64,000 bases of DNA from assembly GCF_002214525.1 (NCBI RefSeq), contig NZ_CP015104.1, positions 186,001 to 250,000 of the forward strand, read 5' to 3'. Position 1 is the stretch's first letter. The number at the start of each line of letters is the position of its first letter. Source of the stretch: Thermococcus sp. P6 (GTDB lineage: Archaea; Methanobacteriota_B; Thermococci; Thermococcales; Thermococcaceae). Of this stretch, positions 48,285 to 57,394 are shown piece after piece. The notes under the pieces are model-generated. The model was not told the DNA's origin. It did not search any database and saw nothing but the letters and a program-made list of their open reading frames with translations. The position numbers and the translations under genes were made by a program.

Positions 48285-48875
48285 TACAGTCGCCTCCCAA
48301 TTCACTGGTCCACATATTAGAGCATCCGACGATGATTTAGAACATTATAAAAACCTTACGCAACACGATGTTATTGAAAGTCCCTTTCTGCATTCGAATG
48401 TAAATTTCAGAATGCGGCGAGAGATTTGTGTCTAAAAGGGTCAGGATCATGCATACCAGCGACTCTGAGTTGTTTAAAATCATAGAAATGAGAGTTTAAG
48501 TTATATTTTGGACAAACATCACATCCCTGGAAAAAATATAACAACCTGTGAAAACCTTGCCCCCAGCCGGATCGTTCCGGGGTTGTTAAAAACCCGATGG
48601 GTTCCTTTCTTCATCACGGAGATTCGGGTAACACCCATCCGATGACCCCCATCAACGGTATTGCCCGCCCGTGACTTTAATTCCGCTACCGATCAATGCA
48701 TCCCGGAACATGAAGGTACATCGGGGCAATAAAAAAGGGTTTAGGTGGCATTAAATTTCCAGAACAGTAATTTCCAAACCTTTTGTTGAAAATGAAGTGT
48801 TTAAAAAAGGTTTTTATTCTCGATGCCATACGTTTCAATGAACATAAGATGACATCAAGATAAAAGGTGATCTTT
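48285..48875. other. Long intergenic region before the formate transporter
   Basis: About 590 bases carry no convincing gene. The distal end holds probable promoter elements for the transporter (TTTTTAT near 48814-48820 and GGTGAT before ATG 48876). ATTGCCC at 48660-48666 and GGGCAAT at 48724-48730 form a seven-base inverted repeat enclosing about 57 bases. AACCC-GAT-GGGTT near 48590-48603 is a small perfect hairpin. GTT-N3-AAC at 48585-48593 is half of a SurR site. I see nothing else in it. Confidence 0.45.
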
Positions 48876-49892
48876 ATGGAGGATAAAAGTACTCCAATAC
48901 TCTATAATGTGCATGAAGGTGTGGATGCCTGTTCGGGTATAGGGTACGCCAAAACCAGAGCCCCTCCGTCAAAACTCCTCTTCGCGGGTTTTATGGCAGG
49001 TGCTTACATTGCTTTCGGGTTCATGCTGGCGATAGTGGCCGGTGCGAGCTTTCACCCGAAGCTCGGAACGCTTCCCAACACGTCGTTGTTCAAGCTCCTC
49101 CTGGGTGCCGTGTTTCCCGTGGGCCTCATAGCCGTCCTTCTGGGCGGAGCAGACCTCTGGACCGGGAACACCCAGATCGTGTCCATTTCGAAGCTGACGG
49201 GAAAGGTTGAGGTTAGGGACGTCCTTTACAACTGGATCGGTAGTTACGCGGGCAACTTCATGGGTAGCGTATTCCTGGCGTTTCTGGCGGTCTACGGCAC
49301 GGGGTTATTCGGGGGCGGACTATTCAGGGATGTTCTCGTGGGCATAGGAACCTACAAGGTTAACCTAACTCCCTGGAAAGCGTTCTGGCTTGCCGTGGGC
49401 TGTAACTGGCTCGTTAACGTTGCCATATGGCTCTACGTCAGGGCAAAGGATACCGCGGGAAAAATCCTCGCCACGTGGTTTCCGATATTCGCCTTCGTTG
49501 CCATCGGGTTCGAGCACAGCATTGCGAACATGTGGGCCATCACGAGCACAATATTTGCAAGCGACTACTCCGTTACATGGGTTGACTTTTTCAAAAACGT
49601 AATACCGGTCACCGTTGGAAACGCCGTCGGTGGCTTCTTCTTCGTTGGCTTTTACCACTGGTACCTGGCCGATGGTGAGCGTGCGCTTAAGGAGATCCTT
49701 GACTTCCTGGAACTTCTCCTGATCTTCACCGTGCTCATGACCCTGATACCGGCCGGAATAGCCTATCTACTGAACGGTCTTGGAAAAGCGGCCCTCTGGG
49801 CGGTTCCAGCCTTTATAATCCTCTACGGGGCGGGTGTAACCCACGCGGTCTGGCGTGGCGTATGCGGAGGTGGAAGCAAATGTTTAACATAA
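48876..49892 (+). CDS. Formate/nitrite transporter family protein (FocA/FdhC-like)
   Basis: The 338-residue membrane protein has six-helix FNT features: AGFMAGAYIAFGFML, GADLWTGNTQIVSISKLTGKV (the central omega-loop region) and FEHSIANMWAI. The start is ATG 48876 because the GTG at 48867 is part of the ribosome-binding site. Next to formate dehydrogenase, formate is the likely substrate; a homologous role in exporting or importing formate depends on growth conditions. The gap to fdhA is 62 bases with its own AT-rich segment. Confidence 0.93.
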   Translation: MEDKSTPILYNVHEGVDACSGIGYAKTRAPPSKLLFAGFMAGAYIAFGFMLAIVAGASFHPKLGTLPNTSLFKLLLGAVFPVGLIAVLLGGADLWTGNTQIVSISKLTGKVEVRDVLYNWIGSYAGNFMGSVFLAFLAVYGTGLFGGGLFRDVLVGIGTYKVNLTPWKAFWLAVGCNWLVNVAIWLYVRAKDTAGKILATWFPIFAFVAIGFEHSIANMWAITSTIFASDYSVTWVDFFKNVIPVTVGNAVGGFFFVGFYHWYLADGERALKEILDFLELLLIFTVLMTLIPAGIAYLLNGLGKAALWAVPAFIILYGAGVTHAVWRGVCGGGSKCLT

Positions 49893-49954
49893 ATTTGCTT
49901 AAATTATCAGAAAAACTCTTAAATTTTAACATAAAAATGTGAAAGGTGAGAGGG

Positions 49955-51979
49955 ATGGAAAAGCTCACGATAGGACTCTGCCCGTACTGCGGGGTCGGGT
50001 GCAGGTTTTACATAAAAACGCTCAACGGAGAGCCCGTGGGGATAGAGGTTTACGAGGGGGGCGTTAACGGGGGAAAGCTGTGCCCCAAGGGAGTAGCTGC
50101 TTTGGACTTTCTGAGGCACAGGGACAGGCTTACAAGGCCCCTAAAGCGCACAGAAAAGGGTTTCGTGGAGATCAGCTGGGAACAGGCGATAAGGGAAATA
50201 GCCGGGAAGATTCTGGAGATAAGGGACAAATACGGCCCCGATGCTCTTGGCTTCCTCTCAAGTGCCCGATGCTCCAACGAGGAGAACTACCTCATGCAGA
50301 AGATGGCGCGCCTCCTTGGAACGAACAACGTTGACCACTGCGCCCGCCTGTGCCACGCTTCAACGGTAGCGGGTCTTAGCAGAACAGTTGGGGCGGCGGC
50401 CCAGAGCGGTTCCTACAGGGACATACCCCGGGCAAAAGTGCTCCTCATATGGGGTTACAACCCGGCCGAAACCCATCCCGTTTTGATGCACTACATCCTG
50501 AAGGCAAAGGACAATGGGGCCAGAATAATCGTGGTCGACCCAAGGAAGACCCGGACGGCATGGTTTGCCGATATGCACCTCCGGATAAGGCCCGGGACGG
50601 ACATAGCACTGGCCAACGCCCTGATGCACGTCATAATAAAGGAGCGCCTATACGACCGGGATTTCGTGTCCTCGCGAACGAAGGGCTTCGAAGAGCTCGT
50701 CAGGGTTGTCGAGAAGTACAAACCTGAGTACGCTGAGAAGATCACGGGCGTACCGGCGCACCTGATCCGGGAGACTGCCATAACCTTCGCAACAGCCGGC
50801 AGGGGGATAATAATGTGGGCCATGGGCATCACGCAGCATGTGACCGGAACCGGAAACGTCGAGGCCCTCGCCGATCTTGGGTTGCTGTGCGGCTACGTGG
50901 GCAAAGAGGGGACGGGCCTGTTCCCGATGCGCGGTCAGAACAACGTGCAGGGTGCCTGCGATATGGGTGCCCTCCCGGACGTCCTTCCCGGTTACCAGAG
51001 CGTCACCGATAGCGGGCGCGTGGCCGGGATCTGGGGCGTGGAGGAGCTTCCAGAGAAGCCCGGCCTGACGGTTCCCGAAATGATAAAGGAGGCCCACAAA
51101 GGGAACATCAAAGCCCTCTACGTAATGGGGGAGAACCCGGCCGTGAGCGATCCCAACACGAAGCACGTGATCGAAGCGCTCGAGAACCTCGAACTGCTCG
51201 TGGTTCAGGACATATTCCTGACGGAGACCGCGGAGCATGCCCACTACGTCCTGCCGGCGGCGGCCTACGCGGAGAAGGAAGGCTCGTTCACGGCAAGCGA
51301 AAGGAGGGTCCAGTGGAACTTCAAGGCCATAGAGCCGCCGGGAGAGGCAAAGGCCGACTGGGAGATACTGGTGATGCTCGGGAAGGCACTCGGCCTGGAT
51401 TTCAACTACGAAAGCGTGGAGGACGTAACGCGGGAGATATGCCTCGTGGTTCCCCAGTACAGGGGCATAACTCCGGAGAGGCTTAAGGGCAACGTTGAAG
51501 GCATCCAGTGGCCCTGTCCAAGTGAAGACCACCCGGGAACGGAGCGCCTCCACGTGGAGCGCTTCCCGACGCCCGATGGAAGGGCGAATCTAATTCCCGT
51601 GGAGTTCAGACCGCCGGCTGAACTGCCGGATGAGGATTACCCCTTCATGCTGACGACCGTCAGGGTCGTGGGGCAGTACCACACGGCCACGATGAGCGGA
51701 AGGAGTGAGGCGCTCGCCAGAAGGTGGGGGGAGGCCTACGCTGAGATCAACCCTTCAGACGCTAAAAGGCTTGGAATTGAGGATGGAGAAAGGATCAGGA
51801 TCGTAACGAGGCGCGGATCCTACGAGTGCAGGGCAAGGATTACGAAGCGCGTCGGCGAAGGCCTGATAGCCGTTCCGTGGCACTGGGGGGCCAACGTTCT
51901 CACGAACGATGCCCTCGATCCCGTGGCGAAAATACCCGAGTTAAAGGTTAGCGCATGCAGGGTGGAGAGGGTGATGTGA
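49955..51979 (+). CDS. fdhA: Formate dehydrogenase catalytic subunit (molybdopterin or tungstopterin, Cys type)
   Basis: The 674-residue subunit has an N-terminal 4Fe-4S set (Cys9, Cys12, Cys16, Cys43) and bis-pterin domains. NNVDHCARLCHASTV shows Cys133 as metal ligand where E. coli FdhF has selenocysteine, and the next residue is the conserved His. Tungsten is likely in this group of organisms. ATG 49955 follows GGTGAGAGGG. It lacks a twin-arginine signal, so it is cytoplasmic. The next gene begins right after its stop. Confidence 0.94.
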   Translation: MEKLTIGLCPYCGVGCRFYIKTLNGEPVGIEVYEGGVNGGKLCPKGVAALDFLRHRDRLTRPLKRTEKGFVEISWEQAIREIAGKILEIRDKYGPDALGFLSSARCSNEENYLMQKMARLLGTNNVDHCARLCHASTVAGLSRTVGAAAQSGSYRDIPRAKVLLIWGYNPAETHPVLMHYILKAKDNGARIIVVDPRKTRTAWFADMHLRIRPGTDIALANALMHVIIKERLYDRDFVSSRTKGFEELVRVVEKYKPEYAEKITGVPAHLIRETAITFATAGRGIIMWAMGITQHVTGTGNVEALADLGLLCGYVGKEGTGLFPMRGQNNVQGACDMGALPDVLPGYQSVTDSGRVAGIWGVEELPEKPGLTVPEMIKEAHKGNIKALYVMGENPAVSDPNTKHVIEALENLELLVVQDIFLTETAEHAHYVLPAAAYAEKEGSFTASERRVQWNFKAIEPPGEAKADWEILVMLGKALGLDFNYESVEDVTREICLVVPQYRGITPERLKGNVEGIQWPCPSEDHPGTERLHVERFPTPDGRANLIPVEFRPPAELPDEDYPFMLTTVRVVGQYHTATMSGRSEALARRWGEAYAEINPSDAKRLGIEDGERIRIVTRRGSYECRARITKRVGEGLIAVPWHWGANVLTNDALDPVAKIPELKVSACRVERVM

Positions 51980-52465
51980 ATGAAGCTTTTCATAAACTTT
52001 GGAAGGTGCATAGCCTGCAGGGCCTGTGAGGTGGCGTGTGAAAAGGAACACGGGATCTCCCTCATAAGCGTCTACGAGTTTGAGGACATGGCCGTTCCCC
52101 TGAACTGCCGTCACTGCGAGAAGGCGCCATGCGTTGAGGTGTGCCCGACGAACGCCCTTTACAGGGATGAGAGTGGAGCCGTGGTCCTCGAGGAGGATAA
52201 GTGCATAGGCTGTTACATGTGCTCGGCCGTCTGCCCCTACGCCATTCCCATCGTTGACCCCATCAGGGAGGTGGCCGTTAAGTGCGACCTCTGTGCGGAT
52301 AGAAGAAGGGAGGGAAAGCTCCCCGCCTGCGTATCCGTCTGCCCAACGGAAGCACTCGTCTTCGGTGAGATAAACGAGATCATGGAGGAGAAGAGAAGGA
52401 ACAGAGCGGAACGCATAGTCGAGGCCCAGAGGAAGGCCATAGAGAGGATAGCAATCCTCAGGTGA
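51980..52465 (+). CDS. Four-cluster ferredoxin-like subunit of formate dehydrogenase
   Basis: The 161-residue protein has four cysteine groups: CIACRACEVACEKEH, CRHCEKAPCVEVCPTNAL, CIGCYMCSAVCPYAIP and CDLCADRRREGKLPACVSVCPTEAL, for four 4Fe-4S clusters. It should take electrons from FdhA. The ATG immediately follows the fdhA stop and GGTGATG. Confidence 0.92.
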   Translation: MKLFINFGRCIACRACEVACEKEHGISLISVYEFEDMAVPLNCRHCEKAPCVEVCPTNALYRDESGAVVLEEDKCIGCYMCSAVCPYAIPIVDPIREVAVKCDLCADRRREGKLPACVSVCPTEALVFGEINEIMEEKRRNRAERIVEAQRKAIERIAILR

Positions 52466-52469
52466 TCCC

Positions 52470-52847
52470 ATGCTAAAGGGAAACCTCTGCATTGGATGCG
52501 GCATCTGCGCAAAGGTCTGTCCCTTCGATGCCATTTCAATTTCCGAGGAGAACCTCCGGAAGGTAGTCTTCGAGCCGGAGGAATGCGGGGATTGTGGGTA
52601 CGAGTGCAACGATGCCTGTCCCACCGGCGCAATAGAAGGAAGGCCCGAGAGAGCCGTCTTCCTCTTTGAGTACGCCTCATGCGCGGGCTGCGGCAAAAGG
52701 CTCAATCGCACCCTCAAGGAGGCTGAATACCTCGCGAGAAAGCTTGAGAGCATGGGAGAAGACCCGGAAATGGCCTATCTGTGCGATGACTGCAAAAGAA
52801 AGAGGCTTTTTGATGTGGCGACAAAGTACGAAGGTTATATGAGGTGA
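52470..52847 (+). CDS. Small Fe-S protein of the formate dehydrogenase operon
   Basis: The 125-residue protein has two ferredoxin-type groups (CIGCGICAKVCPFDA; CGDCGYECNDACPTGA) and later CAGCGKR and CDDCKRKRL pairs that could bind zinc or another cluster. AGGTGATCCC precedes the ATG. It resembles small subunits linking an FdhA module to a flavin subunit. Confidence 0.85.
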   Translation: MLKGNLCIGCGICAKVCPFDAISISEENLRKVVFEPEECGDCGYECNDACPTGAIEGRPERAVFLFEYASCAGCGKRLNRTLKEAEYLARKLESMGEDPEMAYLCDDCKRKRLFDVATKYEGYMR

Positions 52848-52852
52848 TGGTT

Positions 52853-53908
52853 ATGGGTGGGATGAGGTTTGCCTTTCTCTGCAGGGAAAAACCCGGGCCC
52901 ACGGGGAAAAAGGTTGCCATAATCGGTGCCGGCCCGGCGGGACTGAGTGCCACTGGTTACCTCGTGTGCCACGGCCATGAGGTCCACGTCTACGATAAGC
53001 TCCCGGAGCCCGGTGGTCTGATGCTCTTCGGGATACCCGAGTTCAGGATCCCAATCTACCGCGTTAGGGAGGGGTGCAGGGAGCTGGAGAACGTCTTTGA
53101 AGTTAAATTCTTCGCCGGTACAAAAGTTGCATTCGGAAACGGTGATGAGGAGGGGGACGATTTCGTCGAAAACGTTGTGGACTTCAATGAACTCGTGAAG
53201 GAATACGATGCCGTCCTTATATCCACAGGCACATGGAAATCATGGATGCCGGCAATTGAGGGCGTGGATCTGGAGGGGGTCTACCCGGCCTTGGGGTATC
53301 TGTTCAGAATCAAATCCGCAAGGCTCGGCCACATGGGCTGGGACGAGGTTCCCCCGATCGAGGGTAAAAAAGTCATGGTGGTTGGCGCGGGACACACGGC
53401 GGTTGACGCCGCCATGGAAAGCATGCTCCTCGGTGCGGAGAAGGTTTACATGAGCTACCGCAGGACGATCAACGAAGCCCCCGCCGGTGCGTACGAGATA
53501 AACCTCCTAAAGCAAAGGGGAATCAAATGGCTCGAGCTCACGGTTCCCGCGAGGATAATAGGCGAAGGTGGAAGGGTCAGGGCGATCGAACTACAGAAGT
53601 GCAGGCTCGGAGAGGCCGACGAGAGGGGAAGGAGAAAACCGATCCCGATTGAAGGCTCAAACTTCCAGATAGACGTCGATTACGTGATCTTTGCGGTCGG
53701 TCAGAGACCAACGCCCCCCTTCGCAGGGGATGCCGGTATAGCGGTTGATGGAAAGGGCAGAATCGTCGTTGATTCGCGGCACATGACGAGCAGGGAGGGC
53801 GTCTTTGCGGCGGGGGATGTGGTTATAGGGCCATCGAAGGTTGGCAGGGCCGTGCTGGACGGGCTTCTGGCTGCCGAGAGCATGCACCTCTGGCTCCGGG
53901 GTGATTAA
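52853..53908 (+). CDS. FAD- and NAD(P)-binding oxidoreductase subunit (glutamate synthase small-subunit-like)
   Basis: The product from ATG 52853 has 351 residues and includes the FAD motif VAIIGAGPAGLSATGYL, GGLMLFGIPEFRIP, the NAD(P) motif VMVVGAGHTAVDAAME and a terminal GVFAAGDVVIGPSKVG. Compared with SudA it lacks the N-terminal eight-cysteine domain, which the preceding small Fe-S gene may supply in trans. It likely passes electrons between formate and NAD(P). The starts at 52844, 52847 and 52862 are alternatives. Confidence 0.87.
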   Translation: MGGMRFAFLCREKPGPTGKKVAIIGAGPAGLSATGYLVCHGHEVHVYDKLPEPGGLMLFGIPEFRIPIYRVREGCRELENVFEVKFFAGTKVAFGNGDEEGDDFVENVVDFNELVKEYDAVLISTGTWKSWMPAIEGVDLEGVYPALGYLFRIKSARLGHMGWDEVPPIEGKKVMVVGAGHTAVDAAMESMLLGAEKVYMSYRRTINEAPAGAYEINLLKQRGIKWLELTVPARIIGEGGRVRAIELQKCRLGEADERGRRKPIPIEGSNFQIDVDYVIFAVGQRPTPPFAGDAGIAVDGKGRIVVDSRHMTSREGVFAAGDVVIGPSKVGRAVLDGLLAAESMHLWLRGD

Positions 53909-53909
53909 A

Positions 53910-54416
53910 ATGGCGAGGAGAATCCTCCACGTTGATTACAGCCTGTGCATAGGATGTGAAACGTGCCAGAGCGTCTGTGAGTTCCTCCACAACGGGAAAC
54001 CGAACATAAGGATCTACTACACCGTAAGCGGCCTTCCGGTTCCCATAAACTGTCATCACTGTGAGAAGGCCCCGTGCATGGACGTTTGCCCGGCGGGTGC
54101 CATACACAGGGACGGGGATGGGGCTGTTATAATAGACCCCGACAAATGCATCGGGTGCTTCATGTGTCTGGCGGTGTGCCCCTTCGGAGTGCCGAGCTTC
54201 GACGTGAAGGTGAAAGCAATGGTAAAGTGCGATATGTGCGCCGACAGAAGGGAACTTGGAATGGCTCCCGCGTGCAGTGAGATGTGCCCGGCTGAGGCAA
54301 TATTCTTCGGAAGGCCCGAGGAGGTGGAGGAGAGGGTAAGGAAGCGGACGGCGGAGAAGATAGCAAGGGAAAGGATTTCCTCCGAGGCCCTCGAGGGCAC
54401 CGGGAGGATGCTCTGA
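53910..54416 (+). CDS. Second four-cluster ferredoxin-like subunit
   Basis: The 168-residue protein is a paralogue of that at 51980: CIGCETCQSVCEFLH, CHHCEKAPCMDVCPAGAI, CIGCFMCLAVCPFGVP and CDMCADRRELGMAPACSEMCPAEAI. GGGGTGATTAAA precedes ATG 53910. Its place at the operon's end suggests a second electron route, perhaps to ferredoxin or a hydrogenase encoded elsewhere. Confidence 0.92.
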   Translation: MARRILHVDYSLCIGCETCQSVCEFLHNGKPNIRIYYTVSGLPVPINCHHCEKAPCMDVCPAGAIHRDGDGAVIIDPDKCIGCFMCLAVCPFGVPSFDVKVKAMVKCDMCADRRELGMAPACSEMCPAEAIFFGRPEEVEERVRKRTAEKIARERISSEALEGTGRML

Positions 54417-54516
54417 GGATACTGCGTGGCTTCCATGGGCCTTTAAGTTTACTGATTTTTGATTGTTTGCATCAAGCTTTTAAATTCCGGGGAACATCAA
54501 CCCCCCGGTGAACCTC

Positions 54517-55683
54517 ATGAGAAAAAAGTTCATCCTTATCATCGCCTTCCTCCTGATAATCATGTTTCCGGACGTTTCTGCACAGCCCCGGTGGGACTGG
54601 ACGTACAAAGACCAGTGCATCGTCTTTTCCATGGCCTTCAACGACAATGGAGACCTTGCCCTCGGCTTCGGATACGATGCCATTCTTTTTAAACCGAACG
54701 GCACGAGGGTTTTTAAATCGCCTGTAAGGGATTTCCCCTACTCCATAGCCCTGAGCGACAACGATTACACCGTCGTGGGGACAAAAGGCTTCTTCGTTCA
54801 CCTCTTTGACCCGAGGGGGAACCTGATCTACGAATACAAGACGGATGGCATAGTATGGGCCGTCGATATAAGCAAAGATGGGGAGAGGTTTATAGCCGGA
54901 AGCGAGGATGGAAACGTCTACTTCTTTGAAGGGAAGGAGTTGAAGTGGAAGTATAAACTGAAGGCTCCGGTATGGAGCGCCGAACTCTACGGGGGTTACG
55001 TCATCGCGGGAGACGATGGGGGAAACCTCGTGCTTTTAAATGACGAAGGCACCCTCCTGTGGGAAAAGGAACTCAGGGGAAGGGTCTGGCGTGTAAAGGC
55101 AAAGGCCGGACGGGTTATGGTTCTCGCCCTGTGGGAAGAGAACGGGAACTGGAGGAGCAGGGTTTACGCATTCTCGCTAAAGGGAGAAGAGCTCTGGGAA
55201 AGGGATTTCGACGATTACGTGCGTGATATGGATTTCGACGGGAACAGGACCGTTGTGGCTGGAGATATCGGGGAGATAGTGGTTTTGGACAGCTATGGGG
55301 AGGAGCTGTACTCAATCCCGAGCTTTGACGTCATGTGGGACGTTGGAATCGGCAGGGGCTACGTTCTGGCGGGTGGGGGGAGTCAGGCGTTCTTCATAGA
55401 CCCGCAGGGTAACGTGGACTGGGTATTCGAGACAAACGAAACCATTGAAAAGGTCTCCATAAGCGAGAACGGGCGCTACCTTGCCGTCTCCCACAAGGTG
55501 TTCTCAAAGATCCTGTGCGAGGGAACCGTCCACTTCATGGACATGCAAAAGGAATCAACCACCGTAACCGATCAAACCAGCGTGGCCCAAAGGGAAGGCA
55601 CCGAAAAAAGCTACATCCTCGGCGGTCTAATCCTCGTGTTAACGGCCATGCTGCTGCTGGCGATCCGGGAGATGAGAGAGTGA
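54517..55683 (+). CDS. Secreted, anchored beta-propeller (PQQ/WD-like repeat) protein
   Basis: The 388-residue product begins with a signal peptide (KKFILIIAFLLIIMFPDVSA) and ends in a membrane helix (YILGGLILVLTAMLLLAI). The middle has repeated four-stranded blades such as IVWAVDISKDGERFIAGSED, PVWSAELYGGYVIAGDDGG and VMWDVGIGRGYVLAGGGSQ. The function is unknown; as it overlaps an ABC exporter gene it may be a sensor or assembly partner. ATG 54517 follows GGTGAACCTC. TTTTAAAT near 54478-54485 is the TATA. Confidence 0.78.
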   Translation: MRKKFILIIAFLLIIMFPDVSAQPRWDWTYKDQCIVFSMAFNDNGDLALGFGYDAILFKPNGTRVFKSPVRDFPYSIALSDNDYTVVGTKGFFVHLFDPRGNLIYEYKTDGIVWAVDISKDGERFIAGSEDGNVYFFEGKELKWKYKLKAPVWSAELYGGYVIAGDDGGNLVLLNDEGTLLWEKELRGRVWRVKAKAGRVMVLALWEENGNWRSRVYAFSLKGEELWERDFDDYVRDMDFDGNRTVVAGDIGEIVVLDSYGEELYSIPSFDVMWDVGIGRGYVLAGGGSQAFFIDPQGNVDWVFETNETIEKVSISENGRYLAVSHKVFSKILCEGTVHFMDMQKESTTVTDQTSVAQREGTEKSYILGGLILVLTAMLLLAIREMRE

Positions 55684-56621
55684 GCGTGATAACGGCAAAG
55701 AACCTCACCAAAAAGTACGGCGATCTGGTTGCCGTTGACCACGTAAGCTTTGAGGTGAAGAGGGGGGAGATCTTCGGCTTCCTCGGGCCAAACGGCGCGG
55801 GAAAGACAACCACCGTGAGGATGCTCTCAACCCTGACAAAGATAACCGAAGGAGAAGCCTACGTAAACGGCTACGATGTTAGAAGGGAGCGGTTGAAGGT
55901 TAAGAAGAGCATAGGGGTCGTTCAGGACGTTTCAAACCTCTACGATGAGCTGACGGTTGAGGAAAACCTGAACTTCCTTGCGGAGCTTTATAACGCGCCT
56001 AAGGAGAACGTGGAGCGCCTCATAAAGGAGTTCAACCTCCCGAGAAGGCAGAAGTTTGGAAAGCTAAGCTCGGGGTACAAAAGGAGGGTTGCCATCTCGG
56101 CGGCGCTCGTTCACGAGCCCCCCGTGATATTCATGGACGAACCCACCGTCGCCCTCGATGTTCACTCCGCAAAGCTCGTCAGGGAAATGGTCCTCTCCCT
56201 GAACAAGGAGGGGAGAACGATATTCCTGACCACCCACAACATGGTTGAGGCTGAGAAGCTTCCGCACAGGATAGCCATAATAAACAGGGGAAAGATAGTG
56301 GCCATGGGGAGGAGAAACGAGGTGCGCTCCCTTCTTGGAAGCGGAATCAGGGTGAGGTTTAAGGTCGAACCCCTGAGCAACAGGCTCCTCAGGGCTCTGG
56401 AGAAGTACGGGCCATCTTTCGATGAGGATCTGATCCTGATAGAAACGGGCGACGTGGACGGGTTTCTGGATGAGCTGCATGAACTGAAGGGGGAGCTTGG
56501 GTTTAAAATCCTCCATCTGGAAACGCAGCTGCCCAGCATCGAGGAGGTCTTTCTCAGGCTCACGGATGAAAGCAATGAGTCTCCTACCTGCAGGACCTCA
56601 TGCGGGGGATGCCCGATATGA
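55680..56621 (+). CDS. ABC transporter ATP-binding protein
   Basis: The 313-residue ATPase from GTG 55680 has Walker A GFLGPNGAGKTTT, the signature KLSSGYKRRVAISAAL and Walker B VIFMDEPTVALDV. This is the ABC-2 exporter type. The tail has several Cys (TCRTSCGGC), unusual for the family. It overlaps both neighbours: four bases with the propeller gene and ATGA with the permease. The longer frame to 55515 overlaps the propeller gene and lacks features. Confidence 0.92.
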   Translation: MSVITAKNLTKKYGDLVAVDHVSFEVKRGEIFGFLGPNGAGKTTTVRMLSTLTKITEGEAYVNGYDVRRERLKVKKSIGVVQDVSNLYDELTVEENLNFLAELYNAPKENVERLIKEFNLPRRQKFGKLSSGYKRRVAISAALVHEPPVIFMDEPTVALDVHSAKLVREMVLSLNKEGRTIFLTTHNMVEAEKLPHRIAIINRGKIVAMGRRNEVRSLLGSGIRVRFKVEPLSNRLLRALEKYGPSFDEDLILIETGDVDGFLDELHELKGELGFKILHLETQLPSIEEVFLRLTDESNESPTCRTSCGGCPI

Positions 56622-57328
56622 AGATCCTCGCCATAGTGAAGAAGGAGTTCAGGGAGTACATGCTGAAACCGGGCTCTATAAGCTGGGGATTGGTGTTTCC
56701 CCTCGTTTTCACGCTCTCCTTCATAGTGCGCTTCGGAGATGTGGACCACCTCGCACCCGGACTCGTGAGCATATCGGCCCTCTTCGCCACAACGTCCTTT
56801 GTGGCCTCCTCGCTGATCTTCGAGCGCCGGTTGAAGACGTTCGAGCGCCTCCTTCTGGCTCCCGTGAGATACGGTGAGATAATCCTTGCGAAAATCCTCG
56901 TTGGAGCGCTCTTTGGGACCATGGTTAGCATCATAACCCTCCTGCTCCTCCTGAACTTCCTGCGCTACGGCATCTCCCATCCGGTCCTGACCCTGATACT
57001 GATTGCAATGGCGAACTTCACCTTTTCCGCCTTTGGGGTCTACGTATCCCTTGCTGTAAGAAACCCCATAAACGTGATGAGCTACCTCAACCTCTTCAGG
57101 CTCCCCATGATATTCACGAGCGGGGCAATAGCATCGCTCTCCCTCTTCCCCCGGTGGTTCATGCTGGCGGGCATTGTAACTCCCCTCACCTACTCCGTTG
57201 AGGCCCTTCGCTTTGCGATCCTTGACTACTACGACGTAATACCCTTCGAGTACTCGGTGCTCCTGCTTTCAATACTGGGGCTTCTCTTTTTCATAGCGAG
57301 CGTTAGAACCCTCAAAAAGCTGTACTGA
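56618..57328 (+). CDS. ABC-2 type exporter permease
   Basis: The 236-residue protein has six helices and the ABC-2 motif ERRLKTFERLLLAPVRYGEII, then NPINVMSYLNLFRLPMIFTSG. ATG 56618 shares an ATGA with the ATPase stop; the ATG at 56600 lies inside that gene. It probably exports a lipid, glycan or drug; the substrate is unknown. Confidence 0.9.
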   Translation: MKILAIVKKEFREYMLKPGSISWGLVFPLVFTLSFIVRFGDVDHLAPGLVSISALFATTSFVASSLIFERRLKTFERLLLAPVRYGEIILAKILVGALFGTMVSIITLLLLLNFLRYGISHPVLTLILIAMANFTFSAFGVYVSLAVRNPINVMSYLNLFRLPMIFTSGAIASLSLFPRWFMLAGIVTPLTYSVEALRFAILDYYDVIPFEYSVLLLSILGLLFFIASVRTLKKLY

Positions 57329-57394
57329 TGTTCACGCAGGTATCAACGGCCGTTGGGGAAGTTTAGAAGGATAGAAAAAGAAATACCAAAGAGA

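Noticed and set aside
48585-48593. GTT-N3-AAC as a SurR site for the formate operon
   Set aside because: Only the half consensus is present and it lies nearly 300 bases upstream of the gene.
50340-50360. Selenocysteine at the formate dehydrogenase active site
   Set aside because: The codon at residue 133 is TGC; no in-frame TGA exists.
50648-51553. 301-codon minus-strand frame inside fdhA
   Set aside because: Antisense to highly conserved pterin-binding sequence, no own motifs.
54487-54508. CCGGGG/CCCCGG hairpin as a ribosome-binding-site switch before the beta-propeller gene
   Set aside because: From the TATA position, transcription probably begins within or after the stem, so it would not be in the mRNA; it could only act as DNA.
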